From the NCBI GenBank assembly GCA_964651535.1, contig CAZYYE010000001.1:310001-374000 (forward strand): a DNA stretch of 64,000 bases, in the 5' to 3' direction. The DNA is from Terrimesophilobacter sp964651535 (GTDB lineage: Bacteria; Actinomycetota; Actinomycetes; Actinomycetales; Microbacteriaceae). Of the stretch, positions 39,511-48,954 are shown piece by piece. Position 1 is the first letter of the stretch, and every line of letters begins with the position of its first letter. The translations under genes were made by a program, and so were the position numbers. The notes beneath the pieces are model-generated. The model was given only the letters and a program-made list of their open reading frames with translations, made no database searches and was not told the origin of the DNA.

Positions 39511-41676
39511 GTGACGAACACCGCACAAGAGTCACCGCCCGACCCCGGCACGGCGAGGACCTCCGCCCGGCGCGCCGGGCTCAGCATCCAGTCGTCGCTG
39601 CTCATCATGCTGCTGCTCGTGAGCCTGCTCTCCAGCGTCGTCGTCGGGCTCATCGGCTACGTGAACGGTTCGGATTCCCTTCGGGATGCCGCATTCGACC
39701 GTCTGATCGGGGTGCGGGATTCGCGCGCCAGGGAAGTGACGAGCCTGTTCACGCGCATCAAGAACACAATGGTCGTGCACAGCAGGAACTCGGAGACGAT
39801 CGACGCCCTCACCGCGTTCACCGAAGGATTTGACGAACTCGAGTCCTCGACGCTCACCCCGGACGAATCCGCGGCGATCACCGCGTACTTCAGCGGACCG
39901 TTCGCGAACAAGCTCGGGGAGGCCACGGGCACGATCGTCGACCCCACCAGTTTTCTGCCCTCCAGCCCCGCTCAGGCCTACCTGCAACTGAACTACACGG
40001 TCCCCTTCGACAGTTTCGCCGAGTCGATCGCGACGAACGATGCCGGAGACGGCAGCGCGTGGTCGGCGGCGAATGCCAAATATCAGGACCAGTTCCGCAG
40101 GATGACCCAGCTGCTCGAATTCGAGGACGTGCTCCTGATCGACACGAAAGGCAACGTCGTGTATTCGGCATACAAGGGCGTCGACCTGGGCACCAACCTG
40201 GTCACGGGCCCGTACTCGTTCAGCAACCTGGCGTCCGCGTACACGAAAGCGCTCAGCACCAACATTCTGGACACGGTCGAGTTCACCGATTTCGGCGAAT
40301 ATCCGCCCTCCCTCGGCGTGCCCGCAGCGTGGGCGGTGTCGCCGGTCGGCGCCGGGGGGCAGGCGATCGGCGCGATCGCGGTGGAGATGCCGATCGACTC
40401 GATCAACGCGGTCATGACGGGCGACATGTCGTGGAGCAACAAAGGGCTTGGCGACACCGGCGAAACCTATCTCGTCGGCGGCGACCACCTCATGCGGTCG
40501 ACCTCGCGCGAACTCGTGGAGAACCCCGAGCGCTACCTGTCGAGGGCGGTCGCGAACGGGGTGAAACCGGCACTCGCGCAGCGCATCGTCGACACCAAGA
40601 GCACCCTCCTGCTGCAACCGATCAACACCGTCGCGGTCGACCACGCGCTCAACAGCGAGACCGGCACCATCATCGGGGAGAGCTATCTCGGGGCCGAATC
40701 CCTCGCCGCGTACACGCCCGTGAAAGTGGACAACCTGGACTGGGTGATCATCGCGGAGATCAGCACCGAGGAGGCGTTCGCGCCGGTGCGCGAGTTCACG
40801 CGCAACCTCGTGCTCTCCACGACGGCACTCATCATCGTCGTGGCGCTTCTGTCGCTCCTGCTCGCGCAAATCATCGTCCGGCCGCTGCGCAGGCTCAAAG
40901 TCGCTGCCGGGCGGATCGCGGCGGGAGAGCAGGGCGTGCAGGTCGACGCGGGGCGCAGCGACGAGCTTGCGGATGTCGGCACGGCGTTCAACGACATGAG
41001 CCGGAGCCTGCAGGTGAAGGCCGCGCTTCTGGACGAACAGGTCGCGGAGAACCAGCGCCTGCTCCTGACCCTCATGCCGGAAACGGTCGCGAAACGGTAC
41101 CGCGACGGCGACCAGAACATCGTCCAGGACCACCAGGAAGTGACCGTGCTTTACGCGGACATCGTCGGTTTCGACGAATACAGCAGGAACCTGCCGTCGG
41201 AGAAGGCCCTCGAGCACTTGAACGACGTGCTGAGAAGCTTCGACGAGGCGGCCGACCTGCACTTCGTCGAGCGCGTGCGCACCACCCGCAGCGGATACCT
41301 GGCCAGTTGCGGGCTCACGATCCCCCGAGTCGACAACGCCCGCCGCACCGTCGATCTGGCGGTCGAGTTCCAGCGCATCCTGGACCGGTTCGGCGCCCAG
41401 TTCGGCGCAACGCTCAGCCTGCGCGCCGGAATCGACACGGGCACGGTGACGAGCGGTCTCGTCGGCAAATCGCACATGGTGTACGACCTGTGGGGCGACG
41501 CGGTGAGTCTCGCGTTCCGCGTTCAGGGGGAGACGGACGAACCTGGGATCTTCCTCACGCAGCGTGTCCTCGACAAGCTTCCGGGCAGCCAGAACGTGTC
41601 GGTGGCCGGGGTGGTTCAGACCACGTCGGGCGAACAGCGGGTGTGGCGCCTGAACATCACGGATGCCCATGGCTAA
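39511..41676 (+). CDS. Membrane receptor with degenerate class III nucleotide-cyclase domain
   Basis: A 721-residue protein: membrane helix 1 (~26-49), a large extracellular dCache-like sensor (~50-430), membrane helix 2 (~432-454), HAMP (~455-507) and a class III adenylyl/guanylyl cyclase domain (~540-720). The first metal Asp is kept (YADIVGF, Asp550), as are the purine-site Asp659 (VYDLWGD) and transition-state Arg670. The second metal Asp is replaced by Ser594 (RTTRSGYLAS where KTIGDxYMA is usual), the Lys by Arg590, and the transition-state Asn by Ser666. It may therefore be a non-cyclising receptor. The start is GTG 39511 with CGGGAG upstream. It overlaps the next gene, an MscS channel with a cNMP-binding-like domain, by 14 bp. 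Confidence 0.85.
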   Translation: MTNTAQESPPDPGTARTSARRAGLSIQSSLLIMLLLVSLLSSVVVGLIGYVNGSDSLRDAAFDRLIGVRDSRAREVTSLFTRIKNTMVVHSRNSETIDALTAFTEGFDELESSTLTPDESAAITAYFSGPFANKLGEATGTIVDPTSFLPSSPAQAYLQLNYTVPFDSFAESIATNDAGDGSAWSAANAKYQDQFRRMTQLLEFEDVLLIDTKGNVVYSAYKGVDLGTNLVTGPYSFSNLASAYTKALSTNILDTVEFTDFGEYPPSLGVPAAWAVSPVGAGGQAIGAIAVEMPIDSINAVMTGDMSWSNKGLGDTGETYLVGGDHLMRSTSRELVENPERYLSRAVANGVKPALAQRIVDTKSTLLLQPINTVAVDHALNSETGTIIGESYLGAESLAAYTPVKVDNLDWVIIAEISTEEAFAPVREFTRNLVLSTTALIIVVALLSLLLAQIIVRPLRRLKVAAGRIAAGEQGVQVDAGRSDELADVGTAFNDMSRSLQVKAALLDEQVAENQRLLLTLMPETVAKRYRDGDQNIVQDHQEVTVLYADIVGFDEYSRNLPSEKALEHLNDVLRSFDEAADLHFVERVRTTRSGYLASCGLTIPRVDNARRTVDLAVEFQRILDRFGAQFGATLSLRAGIDTGTVTSGLVGKSHMVYDLWGDAVSLAFRVQGETDEPGIFLTQRVLDKLPGSQNVSVAGVVQTTSGEQRVWRLNITDAHG

Positions 41677-43102
41677 CTTCGTGAACCAGACTTGGTTCTG
41701 GCCGGCCGTCATCATCGTGGTCGGGCTGCCCGTTGCGCTGCTCATCCTCACCGAGGTGCACAGTTCGCTCGTGCGCCGCGGAAGCCGCTCCGCCGGCATC
41801 GTCTCGCTGCTGCGCAACTTCATCGTCCCCGTGGGGGCGCTGCTGCTGCTCATCAGCCAGACGACGTCGCTCGACGTGGACTGGAACTGGACGAGGATCG
41901 TCGCAACAGTTTTCGGGTTCCTCGTCATCCTGCTCCTGGTGAATGCGCTGAACCTGATCCTGTTCGAGACCGCGCAGAAGGGGACGTGGCGGCAGCGCGT
42001 GCCGTCGATTTTCGTCCAACTGGTGCGGCTCGTGCTCATCATCGTGAGCCTGGGCCTGCTGTTCGCGTTCGTGTGGGGCGCGGACATCGGCGGCCTGTTC
42101 ACCGCCCTCGGGATCGGGTCGATCGTGATCGGCCTCGCGCTGCAGAACGCGGTCGGGTCCGTCATTTCCGGTCTGCTGCTCCTGTTCGAGCAGCCGTTCG
42201 AGCTCGGCGACTGGCTGGATGCGGACGGCGTGCGGGGCAGGGTCGTCGAGGTGAACTGGCGCTCCGTGCACATCCAGACGGATGACGGCATCCGCATCGT
42301 TCCCAATGCGAGTCTCGCAGGCAGCTCGTTCGTGAATCTGAGCAGAAGCGACGGCGCATTCTCGGTCGGGTTCGAACTGAAGTTTTCCACGGATGATCCG
42401 CCCCAGGAGGTCATTGCCGTGTGCCGGGAGGTCGCGCGCGGGCTGCCGCAAACGGTGCCGGGCGAGGAGGCGATCGTCACGCCGATGCGCAAGGGGAACT
42501 ACAAGGTCGCGCTCTCGCTGAACTCCCCGAATGACGAATTCAGCGGACCCCGGCTGTTCAAGACGCGCATATGGTATGCCGCGCGCCGCAAGGGACTGCA
42601 TTACGACAACGACCTCACCGACACGTTCCAGACCGAGGAGAACTACGAACGAGCGCTCCGGGAGGTGGCGCATCCGCTGTACCTTTCGGACGAGGACGCG
42701 CTCACGTTCCGCAACGACGTCACGCTCGAGCGGTTCGGCGCGGGGGAGGTCGTGCAGCCGTGGGGGTCGACGCCGGAGGGGATGCGATTCATCCTGAGCG
42801 GCACGGCGACGCTTTCCGCGCACGGGTCGGACGGTTCGGAGGTGCCCGTGCTCCAGCTCGGGATGAGGGAGATCATCGGACTCGGTTCGCTCACGAGGCA
42901 AGCGGTCGCGGCATCCGTGACGGCGGATACCGACCTCACCGTGCTCCTCGTGCCGAACGCGATTCTCGACCGGCTCGTCGCGTCGAACCCCCAGCTCGCA
43001 CTGGACATCGGGACGGAGATCGACAATCGCCGCGCGAAGACTCTCGCCAAGCTCACCGAGTACGGAATCGAACCGAACCCGGAGAGCAAATTCACCGCGT
43101 GA
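41663..43102 (+). CDS. MscS-type channel with C-terminal cyclic-nucleotide-binding-like domain
   Basis: A 479-residue protein: four or five membrane segments, the MscS pore/beta core (about 145-290, GLFTALGIGSIVIGLALQNAV, QPFELGDWLD, HIQTDDGIRIVPNA), then a cNMP-binding-fold domain (~350-455). Such bCNG channels are usually gated by cyclic nucleotide. In the phosphate-binding cassette the usual RxA is replaced: Val415 in RQAVAASV takes the conserved Arg position by eye, though the Glu (REI) is kept. Its ATG lies inside the end of the cyclase-like gene (14-bp overlap), so the two are translationally coupled and surely act together. Together they look like a receptor-channel pair. Confidence 0.88.
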   Translation: MPMANFVNQTWFWPAVIIVVGLPVALLILTEVHSSLVRRGSRSAGIVSLLRNFIVPVGALLLLISQTTSLDVDWNWTRIVATVFGFLVILLLVNALNLILFETAQKGTWRQRVPSIFVQLVRLVLIIVSLGLLFAFVWGADIGGLFTALGIGSIVIGLALQNAVGSVISGLLLLFEQPFELGDWLDADGVRGRVVEVNWRSVHIQTDDGIRIVPNASLAGSSFVNLSRSDGAFSVGFELKFSTDDPPQEVIAVCREVARGLPQTVPGEEAIVTPMRKGNYKVALSLNSPNDEFSGPRLFKTRIWYAARRKGLHYDNDLTDTFQTEENYERALREVAHPLYLSDEDALTFRNDVTLERFGAGEVVQPWGSTPEGMRFILSGTATLSAHGSDGSEVPVLQLGMREIIGLGSLTRQAVAASVTADTDLTVLLVPNAILDRLVASNPQLALDIGTEIDNRRAKTLAKLTEYGIEPNPESKFTA

Positions 43103-43180
43103 AGCGCGTGCAGGAGCGCTCGGCACGAGGCCCACGCGGCAGGGTAATCATCGATGCGGCGCTGGTACGTTGGAGTGATC

Positions 43181-44569
43181 ATGGCGTACGCGAACAGCAT
43201 CCTCGATCTCGTGGGAAACACACCACTCGTCAAGCTCAATCGGGTGGCGGAGGGCATCGCCGCGACCGTGCTCGTGAAGGTCGAATACCTGAACCCCGGC
43301 GGTTCGTCGAAGGACAGGATCGCGACCCGCATCATCGACGCGGCGGAGCGCGAAGGAAAACTGAAGCCCGGCGGCACGATCGTGGAGCCGACGAGCGGCA
43401 ATACGGGGATCGGGCTCGCCCTTGTGGCGCAGCAGCGAGGCTATCGCTGCGTGTTCGTGTTGCCCGACAAGGTCGGTGAGGACAAGCGCAGCGTCCTGAC
43501 GGCGTACGGTGCCGAGATCGTCGTGTGCCCTACCGCTGTGGCGCCGGAGGATCCGCGCTCGTACTACAACGTGTCGGATCAGCTCGCTCGCGAGATCCCC
43601 GGCGCGTTCAAGCCCGACCAGTACTCGAACCAGAACGGGCCGCTCAGCCACTATGAGACGACGGGGCCTGAGATCTGGCGGGATACCGACGGAGCCGTCA
43701 CGCACTTCGTTGCGGGGGTCGGAACGGGAGGAACGATCAGCGGCGCGGGGCGGTTCCTCAAGGAAGCCTCGGACGGGAAGGTCGTCGTAATCGGGGCCGA
43801 CCCGGAAGGGTCCGTCTATTCCGGCGGCACCGGTCGGCCCTACCTCGTCGAAGGGGTCGGAGAGGACTTCTGGCCGACCGCATACGACCCAAACGTTGTC
43901 GACTCGATCGTGGCCTCGAGCGACGCGGAATCTTTCGACATGACGCGGCGGCTCGCGCGGGAGGAGGGGCTCCTCGTCGGCGGTTCGAGCGGCATGGCGG
44001 TGGCCTCGGCGCTCTCGGTGGCCCGCGAGCTGCCCGCTGACGCACTCATGGTTGTGCTGCTTCCGGATGGCGGCCGCGGCTACCTCGGCAAGGTGTTCAA
44101 CGACCGCTGGATGTCGTCGCACGGGTTCGCCGGAGTCGACGGCGCCGAGCGTGCGGGCGCGACGGTCGAAGACGTGCTTGACCACCGCGGCGGCGGCGAG
44201 TTGGCCCTCGCCCACGTGAAATCCGGCACCGCCATTGTCGACGCCATCCGGATGCTTCGCGAGTCCGGGTCAACGCGGCTGCCCGTGGTGGCTGTCGACC
44301 CGCCTGTCGTGATGGGCGAAGTGATCGGCTCCGTCGACGAGCACGTACTGCTCGGCCTGCTCGCCACCGGCCGGGCCGAACCCGGCGATGCCATCGATAG
44401 CGAGACGGCGAGCGCCGTCGGGTCGCCTCTCGATCTGCTCGGCATCCACGAGCCGATCGCGAGGGCGCGGGAACTGTTCGCCGACACGGACGCCGTTCTG
44501 GTCGCCCGCGACGGGAAGCCCGTCGCCGTGCTCACCCGGCGCGACCTGCTCGACTACCTCGCGGTCTGA
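43181..44569 (+). CDS. cbs: Cystathionine beta-synthase
   Basis: A 462-residue PLP enzyme joining serine and homocysteine, first step of reverse transsulfuration. The catalytic domain shows NTPLVKLN, the PLP Lys in LNPGGSSKDRIA and TSGNTGIGLA, with GVGTGGTISG as the phosphate loop. Two C-terminal CBS domains (about residues 345-460), as in the full-length mycobacterial enzyme. It has no heme-binding extension. The ATG has TTGGAG upstream. It is followed after 41 bp by the cystathionine gamma-synthase/lyase gene, so the pair should be one operon. Confidence 0.93.
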   Translation: MAYANSILDLVGNTPLVKLNRVAEGIAATVLVKVEYLNPGGSSKDRIATRIIDAAEREGKLKPGGTIVEPTSGNTGIGLALVAQQRGYRCVFVLPDKVGEDKRSVLTAYGAEIVVCPTAVAPEDPRSYYNVSDQLAREIPGAFKPDQYSNQNGPLSHYETTGPEIWRDTDGAVTHFVAGVGTGGTISGAGRFLKEASDGKVVVIGADPEGSVYSGGTGRPYLVEGVGEDFWPTAYDPNVVDSIVASSDAESFDMTRRLAREEGLLVGGSSGMAVASALSVARELPADALMVVLLPDGGRGYLGKVFNDRWMSSHGFAGVDGAERAGATVEDVLDHRGGGELALAHVKSGTAIVDAIRMLRESGSTRLPVVAVDPPVVMGEVIGSVDEHVLLGLLATGRAEPGDAIDSETASAVGSPLDLLGIHEPIARARELFADTDAVLVARDGKPVAVLTRRDLLDYLAV

Positions 44570-44610
44570 ACCATTTCCACTCCACCGCCCGACCTCTCGA
44601 AAGCGAAACC

Positions 44611-45765
44611 ATGAGCCACGAATTCAGCACCCGCGCCGTCCACGACGGGCAGGGCTTCGATCCCACGACGGGCGCCGTGATTCCGCCCGTCTATCTCACG
44701 ACGACGTTCGTGCAGAAGAGCATTGGCGATTTGCGCAACGGCTACGAATACACGAGGGGCACGAACCCGACGAGGGATTCGCTCCAACAGCAATTGGCGA
44801 GCCTCGAGGGCGGCGCGCACGGACTGAGCTTCGCCTCGGGGCTTGCGGCAGAGGACGCCCTCCTGCGCGCGGTGCTCGCGCCAGGCGACCGCGTGCTTAT
44901 GGGCAACGACGTCTACGGCGGCACGCACCGGCTCGTGAATCGCATGTTCGTGCCCTGGGGGATCGGGCTGGATGTTGTGAACATGAGCGACCTCGATGCC
45001 GTGGGGGCGGCGATCACTCCGGCGACGAAGGTCCTGTGGGTCGAAACGCCCAGCAATCCCCTTATGACGATTTCGGATATTGCCGCGCTCTCCGAGCTCG
45101 GCCGCGCGGCGGGCGCGCTCGTCGTCGTGGACAACACGTTCGCGTCTCCGTACCTGCAGAATCCGCTCGCCCTGGGCGCCGACGTCGTGGTTCACTCCAC
45201 GACCAAATACCTGGGCGGGCACTCCGACGTTCTGGGCGGAGCCGTCATCCTGAACGACGACGATCTGGCCGACCGGGTTGGATTCGTGCAGTTCGCGGCC
45301 GGTGCGGTGTCCGGGCCCATGGATGCCTGGCTTACGACGAGGGGCATCAAGACGCTCTCGATGCGCATGGAGCGCCACAGCGCGAACGCGCAGGCGCTCG
45401 CCCAGGCGCTCGTCGGCCACCCAGCGCTCGAGCACGTGTACTACCCGGGCCTTCCCGACCATCCTGGCCACGAACTCGCGGCACGGCAGATGCGCAGCTT
45501 CGGCGGGATGGTGTCGATCACGTTCACCGGGGGAGCGGCCGCGGCTCGGAAGTTCGCGGAGTCGACGACTCTGTTCCAGCTCGCCGAATCCCTCGGCGGG
45601 GTGGAGTCGCTCGTGAACTATCCGGCCGAGATGACCCACGCATCCGTGCGCGGAACCGAGCTCGAGGTGCCCGACAACCTCGTGCGCTTGTCCGTCGGGG
45701 TCGAGGATGCCTCCGACCTCATCGAGGACGTGCTCGCCGGCCTTACGGCGTCGTCGCGGCCGTAA
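44611..45765 (+). CDS. metB: Cystathionine gamma-synthase/lyase
   Basis: A 384-residue Cys/Met metabolism PLP enzyme. The PLP Lys is in HSTTKYLGGHSDVLGG (about residue 197), with TRGTNPTRDSLQQQLASLEGG at the N-terminal end. It is either cystathionine gamma-synthase or gamma-lyase; sequence alone does not separate them, but its position behind cbs favours a role with it in reverse transsulfuration. It overlaps the convergent EamA gene by 23 bp. Confidence 0.9.
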   Translation: MSHEFSTRAVHDGQGFDPTTGAVIPPVYLTTTFVQKSIGDLRNGYEYTRGTNPTRDSLQQQLASLEGGAHGLSFASGLAAEDALLRAVLAPGDRVLMGNDVYGGTHRLVNRMFVPWGIGLDVVNMSDLDAVGAAITPATKVLWVETPSNPLMTISDIAALSELGRAAGALVVVDNTFASPYLQNPLALGADVVVHSTTKYLGGHSDVLGGAVILNDDDLADRVGFVQFAAGAVSGPMDAWLTTRGIKTLSMRMERHSANAQALAQALVGHPALEHVYYPGLPDHPGHELAARQMRSFGGMVSITFTGGAAAARKFAESTTLFQLAESLGGVESLVNYPAEMTHASVRGTELEVPDNLVRLSVGVEDASDLIEDVLAGLTASSRP

Positions 45766-46627
45766 CCTCCAGGGCGGTGACGGTCTGCTCCCGCTGCGTC
45801 GCAAACGCCGTGGCCGCTGAGACGCTGACGAGCACGACGGCGGCGACCTGCAGCACGGTGAGTTCCTGCCCGAGGACCAGGAGGCCGAAAAACGCCGCCA
45901 TCACGGGAGCGCAGCTCGTGATGATCGAGTACAGGCGGGGCGTGATCCGTCGGAGCACGACAAGGTCCAGACTGTACGGGATCGCCGAACTGAGCACGCC
46001 CACTGCGACGAGCAGCCCGACGACCCGCCAGTCGATAGCGCTGTAGTCCACGACCGCGAGCGCGAGCGGCACGACGATTGCGAGCGAGATGATGCTCGCC
46101 ATGCTGAGCCCCTGCAACCCGGGGAATCGCGCAGCGACCGTGCGGGTCACGAGAATGTAGGCGGCCCAGGATGCCCCGGCCAGCAGCGCGAGGAGGATGC
46201 CGATGGTGTCCAGCCTGCCGTCGTGGCCCGCCAGCAGGTACACGCCGACCCCTGCGCCGAGTGCGCACGCGATGTCGAGCAGCCGCCGGGAGGTTGCGAG
46301 GGCAATCGCGAGAGGGCCGAGAAACTCGATCGTGACGGCGATCCCGAGCCCGACCCTTCCGACAGCCTCGTAGAAGCTCAGATTCATGACCGCGAGGATC
46401 ACCCCGAGCGCGAGCACCGGCCACAGAGTGCGCACGCTGGGCCTGCGAAGCCGGGGACGCACGAAGGGAACAAGGACGATCGCCGTGACGAGTTGGCGGA
46501 CGGCGACGACGACGATGCTCCCCACGATGGGAATGATAAGACCGGCGAGAGAGGACCCGAAGTTGATGCTGACCTGGCTCGCGAGTTGCGTGGTTGCGCC
46601 GATGTTCCGGTCGCGCTGCGTGCTCAC
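45743..46627 (-). CDS. EamA-family (DMT) exporter
   Basis: A 294-residue DMT/EamA permease with ten membrane segments, in two repeated halves. The start is GTG at 46627 with CGGAG 5 bases upstream; a longer frame from 46666 is not supported. EamA proteins export amino acids and small metabolites (RhtA/YdcZ-like); the neighbouring transsulfuration genes make cysteine/homocysteine derivatives a guess for substrate, not a finding. Confidence 0.88.
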   Translation of the reverse strand: MSTQRDRNIGATTQLASQVSINFGSSLAGLIIPIVGSIVVVAVRQLVTAIVLVPFVRPRLRRPSVRTLWPVLALGVILAVMNLSFYEAVGRVGLGIAVTIEFLGPLAIALATSRRLLDIACALGAGVGVYLLAGHDGRLDTIGILLALLAGASWAAYILVTRTVAARFPGLQGLSMASIISLAIVVPLALAVVDYSAIDWRVVGLLVAVGVLSSAIPYSLDLVVLRRITPRLYSIITSCAPVMAAFFGLLVLGQELTVLQVAAVVLVSVSAATAFATQREQTVTALEVTAATTP

Positions 46628-46728
46628 AACTCCGACAGTAGACGGTCGGCGGCGTTGACCCGTCATCGCGTGACGGTGGCGGGTGCGAGACTTGCGGTGA
46701 ATCCGTTTTCTCGAGAAGGAACCTGGCC

Positions 46729-48045
46729 ATGAGCCTGAAGGGCCTTGAGCCGATTGCCCCTCCTGCGCCCGACGGGACCGTCGGGTTGATGCAGGGTGCG
46801 TCCCTGTACATCGCCTCGGTACTCGGGACGGGAATCCTCATTCTGCCGGCCCTCGCGGCAACCGTCGCGGGCCCCGCCTCCGTGGTCGCCGTCGTGGCGG
46901 TGCTCGTGGTTTCCATCCCGCTCGCCGGGACGTTCGCGGCGCTTGCGGCGCGATATCCGGACTCGGGCGGCGTGGCGACTTTCGCGCGGCTCGCGCTGGG
47001 GCAAACCGCAGCGCGGATGGCCGGATACTGGTTTTACTTCGGGGTGTGCGTCGGCGCGCCCGTCGTCGCGGTGCTCGGCGCCTCGTACATCGGCGCGATT
47101 TTCGATGCGCCCCGGTGGCTCGTCGTCGTGCTCGCCGTGCTCATTTTCGTGCCGCCCCTCGTGGCGAACGCATTCGGGCTCAGGGTGTCCGGCCCGGTTC
47201 AGCTCGTGCTCACGGCGTCGCTCGTGACGGTCGTCATCGGGGTCGTCGCTGTGAGCGCTCCGGCCGCGCGCATCGACAACTTCACTCCGTTCCTGCCGCA
47301 CGGGTGGGCGGGCGTCGGCGCGGCGATCAGCCTGTTCGTGTGGGCGTTCGCCGGCTGGGAGGCGGTGACTCACCTCGCAAGCGAGTTCCGCAATCCGCGG
47401 CGCACAATCCCGCTCGCAACCGCGATCGCGATCGCGGCTGTCGGCGTCGCGTATCTTTCCCTTCAGATCGTCACGATCGCCGTCCTCGGACCGGACGCAG
47501 GGTCCAAAGCGGTTCCGCTGCTCGACCTCGTTGCGACGAGCGCACCCGGAGTCGGACCGGCGGCTGTCGCCGTCATTGCCGGCGTCGTCGCGGTGGGTGT
47601 GCTCAACACGTACCTGGGCGCGTTCGCCAAGCTCGGCGCATCCCTCGGGCGGGACGGCGATCTTCCCCGGTGGATGGCGGCGGGAGCGGACACCGGCGGC
47701 GTTCCACGGCGCAGCCTGTTCGTCGTCGCGCTGCTCGCCGGAACGTACCTCGTGGCGCTGATCGCCACGGGCCTCGACCTGGCCGCGTTCGTTCTCATCC
47801 ACACGAGTTGCATGGTGGCCGTCTACGCCCTGGGAATGATTGCCGCCGTGCGGCTTCTGGAGCGGTACTCGGTCGGCTGGTGGATGGCGATCCTGTCGTG
47901 CCTGTTCGTGGCCGGGCTCCTCGTGCTCGCGGGAGCACAACTTCTCGTCCCCGCCGGGCTCGCGCTCGCGGCGGTCGCGGTGACCGCGATCAAGCGACTT
48001 CGGCGCCCTGCAGTGCAGCCGGGTGCTGTTCCTCCGACCGCGTGA
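46729..48045 (+). CDS. APC-family amino acid permease
   Basis: A 438-residue APC/LeuT-fold transporter with about 12 membrane segments. The unwound-helix motif GTGILILPALAAT (residues ~32-45) and FAGWEAVTHLASEFRNP (about residue 205-220) are typical of the YjeH/methionine-valine exporter branch of APC. GAAGGAACC precedes the ATG. It ends immediately (0 bp) before the convergent sugar permease gene. The substrate could be an amino acid; direction is unknown. Confidence 0.88.
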   Translation: MSLKGLEPIAPPAPDGTVGLMQGASLYIASVLGTGILILPALAATVAGPASVVAVVAVLVVSIPLAGTFAALAARYPDSGGVATFARLALGQTAARMAGYWFYFGVCVGAPVVAVLGASYIGAIFDAPRWLVVVLAVLIFVPPLVANAFGLRVSGPVQLVLTASLVTVVIGVVAVSAPAARIDNFTPFLPHGWAGVGAAISLFVWAFAGWEAVTHLASEFRNPRRTIPLATAIAIAAVGVAYLSLQIVTIAVLGPDAGSKAVPLLDLVATSAPGVGPAAVAVIAGVVAVGVLNTYLGAFAKLGASLGRDGDLPRWMAAGADTGGVPRRSLFVVALLAGTYLVALIATGLDLAAFVLIHTSCMVAVYALGMIAAVRLLERYSVGWWMAILSCLFVAGLLVLAGAQLLVPAGLALAAVAVTAIKRLRRPAVQPGAVPPTA

Positions 48046-48954
48046 CTAACTCTTCACCGAGCCGCTCATGAGTCCGCCGATGAAGTATTTGCCGAGAACG
48101 ATGTAGACGACGAGAGTGGGCAGCGACGCCAGCAACGCGCCGGCCATGGCGGCACCGTAGTTCGCCAGCTGGGCTCCCTGCGCAAGGTTGTTGAGCGCGA
48201 GCGACACCGGCCCCTGGCGCTGGTTCGAGAGGAACAACGCGAACAGGAAGTCGTTCCAGGCCGACGTGAACTGCCAAATGATCGTGACGACGAAGCCGGG
48301 CAGCGAGAGCGGCAGGACGACGCTGCGGAACGTCCGCAACATCCCGGCGCCGTCCACGCGGGATGCCTCCATGAGCTCGTTCGGAATGCCGACGTAGTAG
48401 TTCCGGAAGATCAGGGTGCAGATCGGCAGTCCGTAAATGATGTGCACGAGAATGAGCGTGCCGATGTCGCTCGGCAGGCCGAGAGACGTCTTCATTTGCA
48501 CGAGCGGAGTCATGATCGCCTGGTAGGGGATGAACATCCCGAACAGGATGAACGTGAACACCCAGTCGGCGCGCGGGAACCTCCAGCGCGAGAGCACGAA
48601 GCCGTTCATCGCTCCGAGGAACGAGGAGATGAGCGCGGCGGGGATCGCGAGCATGAACGTGCGGCCGATGGCCCCGGACAATGCCTCCCACGCGATCACC
48701 CAGTTGTCGAAACCGGTCGGCCCTCCCGGAGCGACGGGTTCCCACGGCCAGCGGACGGGGAGGCCCCACGAGGTGGCCGGGTTCACATCCGCCGGCGGCT
48801 TGAGGCTTGTGACGATGAGCACGTAGACCGGCATCAGTACGGCGACGAGGAAGATCACCAAAAGCGTGTACTTGGCCGTGCGGCTCAGGTGCACACGGGC
48901 ACCGTGCCCGGTGGCGACCGGAGCCTTCTTCTCGATTCCCGTCGTGATCGTCAT
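48046..48954 (-). CDS. Sugar ABC transporter permease (MalG-like)
   Basis: A 302-residue CUT1 permease with six membrane segments and EAA motif MEASRVDGAGMLRTFRSVVLPL. It overlaps the partner permease by 4 bp. A polar 25-residue N-terminus precedes the first helix. It is the last gene of the second LacI-controlled importer operon, which has no ATPase gene. Confidence 0.92.
   Translation of the reverse strand: MTITTGIEKKAPVATGHGARVHLSRTAKYTLLVIFLVAVLMPVYVLIVTSLKPPADVNPATSWGLPVRWPWEPVAPGGPTGFDNWVIAWEALSGAIGRTFMLAIPAALISSFLGAMNGFVLSRWRFPRADWVFTFILFGMFIPYQAIMTPLVQMKTSLGLPSDIGTLILVHIIYGLPICTLIFRNYYVGIPNELMEASRVDGAGMLRTFRSVVLPLSLPGFVVTIIWQFTSAWNDFLFALFLSNQRQGPVSLALNNLAQGAQLANYGAAMAGALLASLPTLVVYIVLGKYFIGGLMSGSVKS

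Noticed and set aside
39532..42492. A 986-codon frame antisense to the cyclase and channel genes
   Set aside because: Same GC-frame effect; composition is Arg/His-rich with no family, and both sense genes have complete domains.
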